This document shows positions 8,036 through 16,800 of a DNA stretch of 54,613 nucleotides, in pieces. The position numbers and the translations under genes were made by a program. Location: NCBI GenBank assembly GCA_020430775.1, contig JAGQJE010000372.1:1-54613 (forward strand), given 5' to 3'. Position 1 is the first letter of the stretch. Each line of letters opens with the position of its first letter. The notes below the pieces were generated by a model that did no database searches, was not told the DNA's origin, and saw only the letters and a program-made list of their open reading frames with translations. The stretch is from Myxococcales bacterium (GTDB lineage: Bacteria; Myxococcota_A; Polyangia; Polyangiales; Houyiibacteriaceae).

Positions 8036-8805
8036 CGAGCGGCGTCGCCGCCGCTCGGAGCTGCCGCGCCGGAGGCCGGGGCATGTGCCGAGGCGCTCCC
8101 GGCGGAGGTGGCGGCGAGCGCGCGATCGACGGCAGCCTCGAACACGCGCCGCGGCTGCGCGCCCACGACCAGCGTCTTGCCGATGAGAAAGCTCGGCGTG
8201 CCTTGCAGCCCGAGCTTCTGGGCGAGCGCGAGGTCCTCCCGGAGCGCGGGGTAGTGTCGGTGGTCTTCCATGGCCGCGACGAAGCGTGGCATGTCGAGGC
8301 CGATCGCCTGCGCGTTGCGCGCGAGCATCGTCGGGCTGAGCGTGTCCTGCTGATCGAAGAGCCGGTCGTGCATCTCCCAAAAGCCCGCGTCGCCGCGCTG
8401 CGCGTACGCTTCGAGCGCCGCCTCGGCGGCCGGCACCGCGTATTCATGGAAGGGCAGCGGGAGGTTCCTCCACACGAGCCGCACCTTGCCGTCGTATTCG
8501 GCGAGGAGATGGTCGATGGTCGGCTGCACGCGCTTGCAGAAGGGGCACTCGAAGTCCGAGAACTCGACGATGGTCACCGGCGCGTCGGCCGGGCCCTTCG
8601 AGGGCGGCTCGGAGGCCGCCGCGTCGCCGGCGTGCGGCGTGGACGCCTGCGCTTCGGTCGCCTGCGGCGCCTCCGCCGCGGCCGACGGGGTACCCGCGCC
8701 GCCCGACGTGGGCTCGGCCGGCGCGGGCGTCGACGAGTGGGAGCAGGCCGCGCCCATCGCGGCGGTGGCGATGAGCAGGGTCGAGAGCAGCAAGGTGGTG
8801 CGCAT
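8032..8805 (-). CDS. DsbA-family thiol oxidoreductase lipoprotein (single domain)
   Basis: 257 residues. Signal sequence MRTTLLLSTLLIATAAMGAAC ends in a lipobox-like cysteine at residue 21. A Ser/Ala/Pro/Glu-rich linker follows to about residue 75, then one thioredoxin-fold DsbA/KNR4372-type domain: EFSDFECPFCKR with the CxxC redox pair, RNLPLPFH, a helical insertion and the cis-proline loop GLQGTPSFLIG. It ends in an Ala/Gly/Ser tail. The predicted location is the periplasmic face of a membrane. It lies 195 bp downstream of the triple-domain paralogue and is separated from it by a strong hairpin, so it probably has its own promoter. Oxidase versus reductase or isomerase activity cannot be told from sequence. 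Confidence 0.9.
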   Translation of the reverse strand: MRTTLLLSTLLIATAAMGAACSHSSTPAPAEPTSGGAGTPSAAAEAPQATEAQASTPHAGDAAASEPPSKGPADAPVTIVEFSDFECPFCKRVQPTIDHLLAEYDGKVRLVWRNLPLPFHEYAVPAAEAALEAYAQRGDAGFWEMHDRLFDQQDTLSPTMLARNAQAIGLDMPRFVAAMEDHRHYPALREDLALAQKLGLQGTPSFLIGKTLVVGAQPRRVFEAAVDRALAATSAGSASAHAPASGAAAPSGGDAAR

Positions 8806-8922
8806 GGGCGCGCAGCGTACCAGGCAATGGGACGCAGGGAAGCGGCGCGGAGGTCGCCTCGCGCCGGCGCCCGCCCGAGGGCGGCGCGTCGCTCGCCATC
8901 GAAGTGGACGCTCGACACGAAA

Positions 8923-8952
8923 GAGGCCGGTCGCGCATCGGCGACCGGCCTC
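8923..8952 (-). terminator. Rho-independent terminator after triple-DsbA gene
   Basis: Perfect 12-bp stem (GAGGCCGGTCGC / GCGACCGGCCTC) with a 6-base loop, followed on the minus strand by TTTCGTGT. It lies about 50 bp past the stop of the 9001-11052 gene. Confidence 0.75.
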
Positions 8953-9000
8953 CGAGCCACGGCACGCGCGCGCTGCGCGGCCGAGGTGTGCGCGGCGGGC

Positions 9001-11052
9001 TCAGCTCGCGTCGGCGAGGGCCTTGTCGACCGCTGCCTTGAAGCTCGAGTAGGGCTGCGCGCCCATCAACAGGCGACCGTTGATGAAGAACGCCGGGGTG
9101 CCGATGCGCGCGCCGGAGGCCTGCACGGCGGCGATCTCGGCCTCGATGGCCTTCTTGTGGGTGTTGTTGTCGAGCGCCGCGCGGAACTTCGCCATGTTGA
9201 TCCCGCCGACCTGCTCGGCGAGCTTCTCGAGGGTAGCGCGGTCGAGGTTCTGCTGATTCGCGAAGAGCAGATCGTGGTACTGCCAGAACTTGTCGTTGCC
9301 GCCCTGCTCGAAGACCTCACGCGCCGCCTCGGCAGCGGGCATGGCGTTCGAGTGGAAGGGCAGCGGGTAGTCGCGCCAGACGAGGTGGACCTTGCCCTTG
9401 TACTCCTTCATGAGCTGCTCGATGGTCGGGTTGACCCGGTGGCAGAAGGGGCACTGGAAGTCGCTCGCCTCCTGAATGACGACCTTCGCGTCCTTCGGGC
9501 CCATCGTCGGCGCGTTCTCCGGCAGCGGCAGCTTGTAGACCTTGTCGGCGGCCGCCTCTTGGTCGTCGCTCGGCGTCGGGCTGCCGGGGAGCAGCACCTG
9601 CTTGGTCGCGCCGTTCTCGATGATCTTCTCGTAGACCTTCGCTCGCGGCGTCCCGTCCTCGACGAGCTTCTTGGCCTTCGCCAGCTCTTGATCGATCACG
9701 ATCTTGAAGCTCGCGTAGGGCTGCGCGCCGCGGAGGTTGCGACCGTTGATGAAGAACGAGGGCGTCCCCGACGCGCCGAGGCTGCGGGCGAGCTGCTCTT
9801 GCTTCTGGATCTCGTCCATGTGCGCGTCGTTGTCGAGCGCGGCGCGGAGCTTCGCCATGTTCATGCCGACCTCCTGGCCAAACTTCTCGATGTTGGCGCG
9901 CGAGAGGTCGCTCTGGTTCTTGAAGAGCAGGTCGTGCAGCTTCCAGAACATCTTGTTGCCGCCCTGGGCGAAGGCCTCTTCGGCGGCGATGGCGGAGGGC
10001 TTGGCGTTCGGGTGGAAGGGCAGCGGGTTGTTCATCCACACGAGGCGGACGTCCTTGCCGTAGTCCTGCAGAATTTTCTCGATGGTCGGCTCGACGCGTC
10101 CGCAGAATGGGCACTGGAAGTCGCTGAACTCGACGATGGTGACGAGCGCGTCGTTCGGCCCGCGCTGCGGGTAGTCACGCGTGACGGGGACCTTGTAGAC
10201 GGCGTTCGGATCCGGCTGCGGGCGGGACGGCTGGTTGGGCGCCGGCTTCGGCGGCGCGGCCTTGTCGAGGGCGTTCGCGGTCAGGGTCGCGTAGACCTTG
10301 TCGGCAGGCGTGCCGCTCTTTACGAGCTTCTCCGCCGTGGCGATCTCTTCGTCGATGATCTTGGTGAAAGCGGGCAGGGGCTGCGCGCCGACGAGCTTGC
10401 GACCGTTGATGAAGAAGGTCGGCGTTCCGCGCGCGCCGAGGCGGGCGGCGAGCTGCTCGTCGTCCTTGATCTCATCGGAGTACTTGTGGTCGTCGATCGC
10501 CGCATCGACCTTGCTCTTGTCGAGGCCGTGCGCGGCCGCGATCTTGTCCAGCGTCGGCCGGGAGAGGTCCCGCTGGTTCTTGAAGAGGTCGTCGTGGACG
10601 GCCCAGAACTTGTCGTTCCCGCCCTGCTTGAACGCCTCGATCGCGACCTGGGCGGCCGGCTCGGCGTTCGGGTGGAAGGGCAGCGGGTTGTTGCGCCACA
10701 CGAGCCGCACCTTGTCCCCGTACTGCTTGAGGATCTGCTCGACCGTCGGCTCGACGCGTCCGCAGAATGGGCACTGGAAGTCGCTGAACTCGACGATGGT
10801 CACGAGCGCGTCGGGCTTGCCGCGGTCGGGCTGCGCGTCGGTGATGGGGACCTTGTACCGCTCCACCTCGTTGTCCGCCGGGGCGGCTGCCTTGTCGGCG
10901 CCGTTCTTGGCGGTGTCGGTCTTGACCGCGATCTGCGGCGCTTCCGTCGTCGGTGACTTGCTGCTCTGGCAGCCCTGGCCGGCGAACAGACCGATGCCGA
11001 TGGCCGAGACGGCGGTCACGAGCACCGTGACCAGGCTTGAGCTCTTACTCAT
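9001..11052 (-). CDS. lipoprotein with three tandem DsbA domains
   Basis: 683 residues from the ATG at 11052, which has GAGGTG upstream; a GTG three codons earlier is possible. The signal peptide ends at lipobox AGQG-C28. Three DsbA/thioredoxin-fold domains follow, each with FSDFQCPFC or SDFQCPFC: CxxC pairs at residues 94/97, 314/317 and 534/537, an exact 220-residue period. Each has a matching xLPFHxNA loop and a cis-Pro loop (GTPTFFING, GTPSFFING, GTPAFFING). Pro/Asn-rich linkers join them (around DPNAVYKVP and SPTPSDDQ). All three active sites appear intact. Domains 1 and 2 are closest, sharing a 56-bp identical DNA stretch. Expected to be an envelope-anchored disulfide oxidoreductase; a triple arrangement is unusual, since DsbA is normally a single domain. 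Confidence 0.92.
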   Translation of the reverse strand: MSKSSSLVTVLVTAVSAIGIGLFAGQGCQSSKSPTTEAPQIAVKTDTAKNGADKAAAPADNEVERYKVPITDAQPDRGKPDALVTIVEFSDFQCPFCGRVEPTVEQILKQYGDKVRLVWRNNPLPFHPNAEPAAQVAIEAFKQGGNDKFWAVHDDLFKNQRDLSRPTLDKIAAAHGLDKSKVDAAIDDHKYSDEIKDDEQLAARLGARGTPTFFINGRKLVGAQPLPAFTKIIDEEIATAEKLVKSGTPADKVYATLTANALDKAAPPKPAPNQPSRPQPDPNAVYKVPVTRDYPQRGPNDALVTIVEFSDFQCPFCGRVEPTIEKILQDYGKDVRLVWMNNPLPFHPNAKPSAIAAEEAFAQGGNKMFWKLHDLLFKNQSDLSRANIEKFGQEVGMNMAKLRAALDNDAHMDEIQKQEQLARSLGASGTPSFFINGRNLRGAQPYASFKIVIDQELAKAKKLVEDGTPRAKVYEKIIENGATKQVLLPGSPTPSDDQEAAADKVYKLPLPENAPTMGPKDAKVVIQEASDFQCPFCHRVNPTIEQLMKEYKGKVHLVWRDYPLPFHSNAMPAAEAAREVFEQGGNDKFWQYHDLLFANQQNLDRATLEKLAEQVGGINMAKFRAALDNNTHKKAIEAEIAAVQASGARIGTPAFFINGRLLMGAQPYSSFKAAVDKALADAS
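10085..10800. repeat. 56-bp perfect direct repeats inside triple-DsbA gene
   Basis: Bases 10085-10140 and 10745-10800 are identical over 56 bp, exactly 660 bp apart. They encode the active-site region TIVEFSDFQCPFCGRVEPT of domains 2 and 1. The third copy (about 9425-9480) is in the same register but diverged. Confidence 0.9.
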
Positions 11053-11152
11053 AGAAAACACCTCGAAGCAGCCGCGCGGCGGCCGGGGGATGGGTCCGCG
11101 CGGACGCGGAAGGTACAGACAACGGCTCGCGTTAGAGCGATGAACGCCGGGG

Positions 11153-11180
11153 AGTCTACCCGGCCGCGACTCGACCGCAA
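11153..11180 (-). promoter_or_regulatory. candidate promoter of triple-DsbA gene
   Basis: On the minus strand, TTGCGG (11175-11180), a 16-base spacer, then TAGACT (11153-11158). The implied leader is roughly 95 bases. The 339-bp gap 11053-11391 also holds the terminator at 11229-11260; I see no gene in it. Confidence 0.4.
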
Positions 11181-11228
11181 GACCGGCTCGCCGCCTGCGC
11201 TCACGCTACGGGTCGGCACCATTAGAAA

Positions 11229-11260
11229 GACCCCTTCGGAAGTTCGCTTCCTCGGGGGTC
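11229..11260 (-). terminator. hairpin terminator downstream of amgK
   Basis: GACCCC-ttc-GGAAG-TTCG-CTTCC-tcg-GGGGTC: two paired blocks separated by a 3x3 internal loop and capped by a TTCG tetraloop. On the minus strand TTTCTAAT follows. It is well placed to end the amgK transcript before the DsbA promoter. Confidence 0.6.
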
Positions 11261-11391
11261 GGAGTAGTGAAAGGCCAGGTGGACGAGGGTGGGTGGTGTG
11301 AGAGTGTGCATGCGTGGAGAGAGGACGGTGTGTTGAACCGGAATCCCTCGTCCGCCTGGCTTTCATCCCGTACAACGCCACGGGCTCGGTG

Positions 11392-12519
11392 TTATTCCTC
11401 GGTTCGCGAAAAATGTGTCGGGGTCGCGCAATCGCTTGGGAATCCGGGCACCGTGCGCGCGAGCAGCGAGCGGAGCGGGGCGAGATCGGGCACCCGGTCG
11501 AGGGCGCGGCCGACGTACACGAGGCTCGGCGCGTACCAGCGCAGGAAGCTCGGGTTGCCGCGGACGCGGTCGATGAACACGAAGCGGCCGGCGTCCTTGA
11601 GCTTGCGCTGCACCGCGAGCCGCCAGAACGTCTCGTGAAACTGCCGCCGCTCCGCCGCCGAGAGAGCGCGCGCCGCCGCGTAGCGGTCGAGCATCGCGTC
11701 GGTCAGCGCGCCGTCGACCTCGACGTACGAGTCGCAGAGCAGCGCGACCAGGTCGTAGGGCGTTGGGCCGATCAGCGCGTCCTGGAAGTCGATGACCGTG
11801 AGCTTGCCGCTCGGAGCGTACATGAGGTTGCGAGACTGGAAGTCTCGATGGACGAACCCGGTGGGCGCCGCGGCGAGGCGCTCCGCGAGGGTGTCGAAGG
11901 TCGCGTCGAGCCGCTCGCGAGCGCGCGGTTCGAGCGGGCCGTACAGCGCCTCTAGGCCCCACTCACGGAAGTGATCGAGCTCCCAGCGGAGCAGCGGCGC
12001 GTCGAAGCGGCGGGTGTACACGAGCTGGTCCGGCTCGGGCGCGTCGCAGCGCTCGTGCAGGGCCGCCAGCAGATCGACGGCCTCCGCGTACAGCGCTGGC
12101 CACTCGGCCCGCGGCGTCGCGTGAAGGCGCGCCTCGAAGGTCGTGTCGCCGAGGTCTTCGAGCACCACGACTCGGTTCGGCAGGTCGACGTCGAGCACGC
12201 GGGGCACCGGCACGCCGCGCGCCTCGAGCAGCGCGTGGACGGTGAGGAAGGGCAGGTCGTCGCGCGGGGGCCGCCCCGCGCCTGTCGAGCGGGAGGTGCC
12301 CTCGTCGCTCCGCGAAGGGTCCTCCGGCAGGTGCATGACGATCGCCGTCTCGGGGGTGGTTGCGCCCGGGGTCGACACGTGGAGGCGGTAATAGGTGCGG
12401 CTCGACGCGTCGCCGCGGAGTCGGACGAGCGCGCCGTCCGTGGGCACGCGGCCGTAGATTCGCTCGAGCGCGGGTTCGACGGCGACGCCGTGCAGGTCCA
12501 TGACGCGCAGGGTAGACAC
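11392..12519 (-). CDS. amgK: AmgK-like N-acetylmuramate/N-acetylglucosamine kinase (APH fold)
   Basis: 375 residues, aminoglycoside-phosphotransferase fold, resembling COG3178 sugar kinases such as AmgK, which phosphorylates MurNAc/GlcNAc at the anomeric position in the peptidoglycan-recycling salvage route. Seen: an N-terminal RLRGDASSRTYYR nucleotide-binding hairpin, VVVLEDLGD hinge, catalytic loop GFVHRDFQSRNLM (HxDxxxxN) and metal-binding VIDFQDALIGPTPYDL. It starts at a GTG with a GGCGGG-type site; an ATG six codons in (12501) is an alternative. The usual partner murU is not next to it. The 3' end is followed by a good hairpin. Function is assigned by family resemblance. Confidence 0.82.
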   Translation of the reverse strand: MSTLRVMDLHGVAVEPALERIYGRVPTDGALVRLRGDASSRTYYRLHVSTPGATTPETAIVMHLPEDPSRSDEGTSRSTGAGRPPRDDLPFLTVHALLEARGVPVPRVLDVDLPNRVVVLEDLGDTTFEARLHATPRAEWPALYAEAVDLLAALHERCDAPEPDQLVYTRRFDAPLLRWELDHFREWGLEALYGPLEPRARERLDATFDTLAERLAAAPTGFVHRDFQSRNLMYAPSGKLTVIDFQDALIGPTPYDLVALLCDSYVEVDGALTDAMLDRYAAARALSAAERRQFHETFWRLAVQRKLKDAGRFVFIDRVRGNPSFLRWYAPSLVYVGRALDRVPDLAPLRSLLARTVPGFPSDCATPTHFSRTEE

Positions 12520-12676
12520 ACCCGCCGCTTCGAGGCGAGCGTAGGGCGCGACGCGGGCCGTGATCCCTTGGCGAGCTTCGTGTTCGAGTGGGGTCGCGGT
12601 GCGAGCGCGCCCTCGGGCGAGGGTGATAGACAGAGCGGATGATCAGCCGCCGGCATGGTGGCGGGAGCGAGTGAGC

Positions 12677-13486
12677 ATGACAGACGACGCGCGGACGACT
12701 CTTGTCGCTCGTCCCTCGGTGCGCCGCGCGGCGTTGGCCGGCGCGCTCCTGGTGGCGGCTTCGGTGAGCGCCTGTGCCGGGCGGACCCCGACCTCCTCGG
12801 TCGGTGGCGCCGAACCGGCGGCACCAATGAACCCCGGCGAGCCGAGCGCGCCGCCGACCATCGCGTCGCTGCCGAGCCTGAGCGTCCCCTTCGAGACGCT
12901 CTCCGAGCCGATGCGCCAGGCGTGGGCGCTGACCGACGAGGCGCTCGCGCTCACGCCGCCGCCGCTGCCCCAAGACACCTCCGCGTCGTCGCTCGAGCGG
13001 TGGTCGAAGGCGGTCTTCGCGTCGTGGGTCGGGCAGAAGAGCGCTGAGGTCAAGGAGGCGAGGCACGCGCTCGACGAGGCGGCGTCGCAGTCACCTCGCG
13101 AGCAGGTGCTCGCCGGCGCGCTCGCCGGCCTCCTTGGCGAGGACATGGGGCGCGCGCTGCTCGCGGTGCCGGTGCCGAGCGACCTCGAGGACGAGGCGGC
13201 GATCGCGGCCGCGTTCCGCGACATCAGCCGCTTTCAGGCGTCGCCCTACCTCGAGGACGCGCGCCGCGCGTATCGCGCGTGTGCGCAGAACGCCGAGGCG
13301 CGCGTGCTGCGTGGGTCGATGGCGCGCTGGCGGCGGTATTGCGAGGCCCGGGGCGAGCGGCTGCCGGCGGCGCCCGCGCGTGGCCGGAGCGTAGCCGGGG
13401 GACCGAGCGCCGGTAGCCCCGGTGGAACGCCGAGCACGCCGAGCACGCCGAGCACGCCGAGCGCGACGGACGCGACGGGGCGGTGA
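12677..13486 (+). CDS. lipoprotein of unknown function
   Basis: 269 residues from the ATG at 12677 (GGGAG nine bases upstream; a GTG two codons earlier is also possible). Signal sequence VRRAALAGALLVAASVSAC gives a typical lipobox. A Pro/Gly/Ala-rich linker and then a helical domain (about residues 65-230) with no recognised motif follow; it includes RHALDEAASQSPREQVLAGALAG and two late cysteines (YRACAQN, RRYCEAR). The C-terminus is a TPS triplet repeat encoded by a 9-bp DNA repeat (about 13430-13465). Its stop overlaps the rsmG start (GTGA), so the two are translationally coupled. It may simply be a co-transcribed myxobacterial lipoprotein. Confidence 0.75.
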   Translation: MTDDARTTLVARPSVRRAALAGALLVAASVSACAGRTPTSSVGGAEPAAPMNPGEPSAPPTIASLPSLSVPFETLSEPMRQAWALTDEALALTPPPLPQDTSASSLERWSKAVFASWVGQKSAEVKEARHALDEAASQSPREQVLAGALAGLLGEDMGRALLAVPVPSDLEDEAAIAAAFRDISRFQASPYLEDARRAYRACAQNAEARVLRGSMARWRRYCEARGERLPAAPARGRSVAGGPSAGSPGGTPSTPSTPSTPSATDATGR

Positions 13487-14190
13487 GCCGCGGCGGTAGC
13501 GGCGCCGTCTACGACGCGGAGCGCGACAGCGCGTCGCTCGCGGCGCTGCGCGTCTCGCTCGAGGGCGACGCCGTCGCGCAGGTCGCCGCGCTCCCCGCCG
13601 ACGTCGCGGAGGTATGGAGCCGCTACGCCGCGCTCGCGGCGCAGTGGGCGGCGCGCACCGATCTCACCGCCGCGCGCTCCGCCGGGGCGCTCCTCGAGGT
13701 GCTCTTCGTCGACGCGCTCGCCCTCCTCAGCGCGAGGCTCATCGACGACGGCGCGGTGCTCATGGACGTCGGCGCGGGGGCCGGGGCGCCGACGCTGCCG
13801 ATCGTGCTCGCCCGCCCCGACCTGCGCGCGATCCTGATCGAGCCTCGCCGAAGGCGGGTCGCGTTCCTCCGGACGGCCGTCGGCGCGCTGGCGCTCGAGC
13901 GCCGCGTGCGCGTCGTCGAGGGACGCGCCGAGCCGGGGGGCCGCGTCCCCGAGGGGGCCGGGGCGCTGGGCCGGCCGACGCTCGCCCTGTCTCGGGCGAC
14001 GTTTGCGCCGGAGCGCTGGCGTGCGCTCGGAGCCGCGCTCGCGCCGGAGGTCCTCGTGCTGACGAGCGGCGAGGCGCTCCCCGATGAGTCCCCGCGCCGC
14101 GCCTGCCGATACCGCGTCCCGTCGAGCGGCGCGCCGCGCTGGGCCGGGGTGTATGGCGCCGGGCTCAGCGCTTCTTCGTCGACGGGATGA
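13483..14190 (+). CDS. rsmG: RsmG-like 16S rRNA (guanine-N7) methyltransferase
   Basis: 235 residues. A Rossmann methyltransferase with the GidB/RsmG pattern: helical N-terminus (VWSRYAALAAQWAARTDLTAAR), SAM-binding loop MDVGAGAGAPTLPIVLARPD, acidic strand end LIEPRRRRVAFLR and VVEGRAE. Expected to N7-methylate G527 of 16S rRNA. The second half is shorter and more diverged than usual (SRATFAPERWRALG in place of the canonical SRA region), so substrate identity is less sure. It starts with a GTG overlapping the lipoprotein stop. Its last 26 bp overlap the end of jag on the opposite strand. Confidence 0.75.
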   Translation: MSRGGSGAVYDAERDSASLAALRVSLEGDAVAQVAALPADVAEVWSRYAALAAQWAARTDLTAARSAGALLEVLFVDALALLSARLIDDGAVLMDVGAGAGAPTLPIVLARPDLRAILIEPRRRRVAFLRTAVGALALERRVRVVEGRAEPGGRVPEGAGALGRPTLALSRATFAPERWRALGAALAPEVLVLTSGEALPDESPRRACRYRVPSSGAPRWAGVYGAGLSASSSTG

Positions 14191-14716
14191 TCTGAACGCG
14201 TCGGCGGGCGCCGTGACCGGAAGACTCGGTCGTGATGCCGGGGAGCTTCGCGAGCGAAAGGTGAATGACGCGCCGGTCCCTCGGGTTCATCGGCTCGAGC
14301 GTCACGACCTTGCCTTCGGTCAGGGCGCGCTTCGCCTCCTCGCGGGCGCGCGCCTCGAGCCCGTGATCGCGGCGCGCCCGGAAGTCACCCGAGTCCACCA
14401 CGACGTAGCGGCGCTCTTCGTCCGGATCCTGGTTGACGATCTTGTTGAGGATGAACTGCAGCGCGTCGATCGTCTGGCCCTTCCTCCCGATCGCGTGCTT
14501 CGCCTCGGGGCCGGAGATGTCGAGCACGATGCGCTCGTCGTCTTCGCGGATGTCGACGTCCGCGTCGATGTCGAGCAGCGCGAGCAGCTCGTCGAGCACC
14601 GTCGCCGCGTGCTCGGCCTTGTCCTCGACCTCGTCCCGCAGGCGCGAGCTCGGTGGACGATCGCGCTCATCGAGAAACAGCGAGCCCGCGCGGGGCTTTT
14701 CGTCTTGGGGGTCCAC
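14165..14716 (-). CDS. jag: Jag/KhpB RNA-binding protein (KH-R3H)
   Basis: 183 residues. The N-terminal 70 residues are acidic and helical. The KH domain contains GPEAKHAIGRKGQTIDALQFI with the GxxG-like loop IGRKGQ. The R3H domain follows (ARREEAKRAL-type helix, then MNPRDRRVIHLSLA with the Arg-x3-His signature). It starts at a GTG preceded by GAGG. Probable RNA chaperone controlling envelope growth. It is the last gene of the rpmH-rnpA-yidD-yidC-jag block, 115 bp past yidC. The Jag_N domain found in Firmicutes is absent. Confidence 0.92.
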   Translation of the reverse strand: MDPQDEKPRAGSLFLDERDRPPSSRLRDEVEDKAEHAATVLDELLALLDIDADVDIREDDERIVLDISGPEAKHAIGRKGQTIDALQFILNKIVNQDPDEERRYVVVDSGDFRARRDHGLEARAREEAKRALTEGKVVTLEPMNPRDRRVIHLSLAKLPGITTESSGHGARRRVQIIPSTKKR

Positions 14717-14831
14717 GGCCTCGGCCTCGTTCGGTTAGCGTAGGGTGGGGAGCGCCCACGCCTTCGGCGCACCAGGGTCGCGTCGGTGGGTGGCGTGCGG
14801 CATGAAGAAGCGGTCGGCGTGAGCCGCCGAG

Positions 14832-16559
14832 CTAGCTGAGCGTAGCATTCTCGGTGGCGGCCGCCCGATGGTCCATCTTCACCTGGATGTACTTCTGCTG
14901 CGCGATGCCGAGCACCGAGTTCGTCACCATGTACAGGCCAAGCCCCGCCGGCAGGAAGAGCATGAAGAACGTGATCATGGCGGGCATGCCGAACTTCATC
15001 ATCTTGGCCTGGAGCGGGTCCGCCGCGACGGGCGTCAAGACCTGCTGGATGAACATCAACACCCCGAGCAGCAGGGGGAGCACCCAGTAGGGATCGGGGG
15101 CGGACAGGTCGGTCAGCCAGAGCGCGAAGGGCGCGTGGTACAGCTCGATGTTCGTCGACAGCGACTGGTAGAGCGCGAACCAGATCGGCGTCTGCAAGAG
15201 GCTCGGGAGGCAACCGCCCAAGGGGTTGATCTTGTTCTTGCGGTACAGCTCCATGATCGCCGCGCCCTTTTTCTCGCGGTCGTCGGCGTAGAGCTCGTTG
15301 ATGCGGTCCATCTCGGGCTTCAGGTCGCGCATCTTGGCCATCGAGCTGAAGCTCTTGGCGGTGAGCGGCCAGAGCACCGCCTTCACGATGACGGTGAGCA
15401 GGATGATGGCGATGCCCCAGTTCGGGACGTAGGCGTGGATGAAGCGCAGCAGCTCGACGAGGCCCTTGGCGATGAAGCTGAACCACCCGAGGTCGACCAC
15501 CTCCGAGGCGCCGTGGCCGAACGCTTGCAGGGCCTCGAAGCGTTTGGGTCCCACGTAGGTGGTCGCCTTGAAGACGTGCTCTCCGCGTGGCGGGATGGTC
15601 ACGCTCGGGTACACGAGCCGCGCCTCGAGCAGTGTGCCGTCGGGCTTGTCCGGGGTGCCGCCGCGGTGCGACGCCCACAGGTCGCAGCGGGCCGCCGGCT
15701 CCGGGTCCGAGGCGATGATCGTCGCGAAGTAGACGTTCGAGAGCGCGACGAAGTGCACGTCCGGGCCGAGCTTCGCCGGCGCGAGCATGCCCTCCTCGGT
15801 CTCGCGGGTCAGCTCGTCATCGAACTTGCAGATGCCGTGCGACATCAGCGGCGAGCGGTGACCGATGATGCCCGGGCCCTTCTCGGCCGCTTTCGAGACG
15901 TAGTGGGCGAGGTGGTAGTCGAGGGTCGCGTCGAGCGGTGCGTCGGTGTGGTTGTCGACGCGCAGGGTCGACCAGAGCTGGTAGGCGGCTTTGCCCGGCT
16001 CGATCCGGCGCGTCAGCGTCGCCGTCGGGGTCTCGAGCGTAAAGACGATCGCGTCGGGGCCGTCGTGGCGAGCCGTCCAGGTCGCGCCCGCGGGGATGTT
16101 CACACCCTGCACCTCGGGCACGAGCGGCAGGTACTGAGCCTGGTCCGTCGTGACGACCTCTTGCGGCTCGCCGTTTGCGTCCTTGAAGCGCTCCCCTTTG
16201 ACCTTGGCGTGCACCAGCCCCGTGTTCAGCGTCGAGAACACGTAGTGCATCGTCGGCGTGTCGAGGCTGATCGTCGGGGCGTCCGCGACGCTCTGCTCCG
16301 GCGCGGCCGGGGCGGCGGGGCCGGACTCGGCCGACGTCGCCGAAGCGCCGCTGTCCGGCGCCGTCGGTTGGGGCGCGGCGTCCGCCTGCGCGTGGGCGGT
16401 CTGCGCAGCGCCCGCCTGCGCGTGGGTGGTCTGCGAGGCGGAGGGCGACGAGTCGGCGGCGTGCTTCGGGGCGAAGTACTCCACCGCGATCACGGCGGCG
16501 GCCACGAAGACGAGCATCACCCCCGTCGAGATCAGGCGCTGCCTTGTCGAGTCATCCAT
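14832..16559 (-). CDS. yidC: YidC membrane protein insertase
   Basis: 575 residues, inner-membrane insertase of the Gram-negative type. TM1 is about residues 9-27 ([20 protein letters not shown]). A low-complexity Ala/Gln/Pro linker leads to the large periplasmic beta domain (about 90-330). The conserved insertase core follows, with [20 protein letters not shown] and then [15 protein letters not shown] in the coiled cytoplasmic loop. Further TM helices are seen in the last 150 residues. The position of E. coli Arg366 holds Lys, as in many deltaproteobacterial proteins. Its start overlaps the yidD stop by 8 bp. It inserts proteins with or without SecYEG. Confidence 0.96.
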   Translation of the reverse strand: MDDSTRQRLISTGVMLVFVAAAVIAVEYFAPKHAADSSPSASQTTHAQAGAAQTAHAQADAAPQPTAPDSGASATSAESGPAAPAAPEQSVADAPTISLDTPTMHYVFSTLNTGLVHAKVKGERFKDANGEPQEVVTTDQAQYLPLVPEVQGVNIPAGATWTARHDGPDAIVFTLETPTATLTRRIEPGKAAYQLWSTLRVDNHTDAPLDATLDYHLAHYVSKAAEKGPGIIGHRSPLMSHGICKFDDELTRETEEGMLAPAKLGPDVHFVALSNVYFATIIASDPEPAARCDLWASHRGGTPDKPDGTLLEARLVYPSVTIPPRGEHVFKATTYVGPKRFEALQAFGHGASEVVDLGWFSFIAKGLVELLRFIHAYVPNWGIAIILLTVIVKAVLWPLTAKSFSSMAKMRDLKPEMDRINELYADDREKKGAAIMELYRKNKINPLGGCLPSLLQTPIWFALYQSLSTNIELYHAPFALWLTDLSAPDPYWVLPLLLGVLMFIQQVLTPVAADPLQAKMMKFGMPAMITFFMLFLPAGLGLYMVTNSVLGIAQQKYIQVKMDHRAAATENATLS

Positions 16560-16800
16560 CGGTGGTCTCGGGGCGAGGAGAGTCGAGCGGCGGTGGTGGG
16601 TCGTAGCCGCCTGGGTGGAAGGGATGGCAGCGCCCGATGCGGCGCAGGCCGAGCCAGCTCCCCCGTAGCGCGCCGAACCGCTCGATGCACGCGTACGTGT
16701 AGCGTGAGCAGGAGGGCTCGAACCGGCACGCGCGCCCGAGGAGCGGAGAGAGCGTCCACCAATAGACGCGGATCAGGAGGAGCAGCAGGCGCTTCAACAC
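16552..16800 (-). CDS. yidD: YidD membrane protein insertion efficiency factor
   Basis: 82 residues. The short amphipathic/hydrophobic N-terminus [19 protein letters not shown] leads to the family signature [30 protein letters not shown] and [11 protein letters not shown]. It sits between rnpA (7-bp overlap) and yidC (8-bp overlap), its usual place, and assists YidC-dependent insertion at the inner membrane. Confidence 0.95.
   Translation of the reverse strand: MLKRLLLLLIRVYWWTLSPLLGRACRFEPSCSRYTYACIERFGALRGSWLGLRRIGRCHPFHPGGYDPPPPLDSPRPETTDG

Noticed and set aside
12560-12676. N-terminal extension of the lipoprotein frame
   Set aside because: It would bury the signal peptide behind 39 Arg/Pro-rich residues; a better start with SD is at 12677.
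13430-13466. 9-bp repeats at the end of the lipoprotein gene as a regulatory site
   Set aside because: They keep frame and encode a Thr-Pro-Ser tail; likely simple low-complexity coding sequence.
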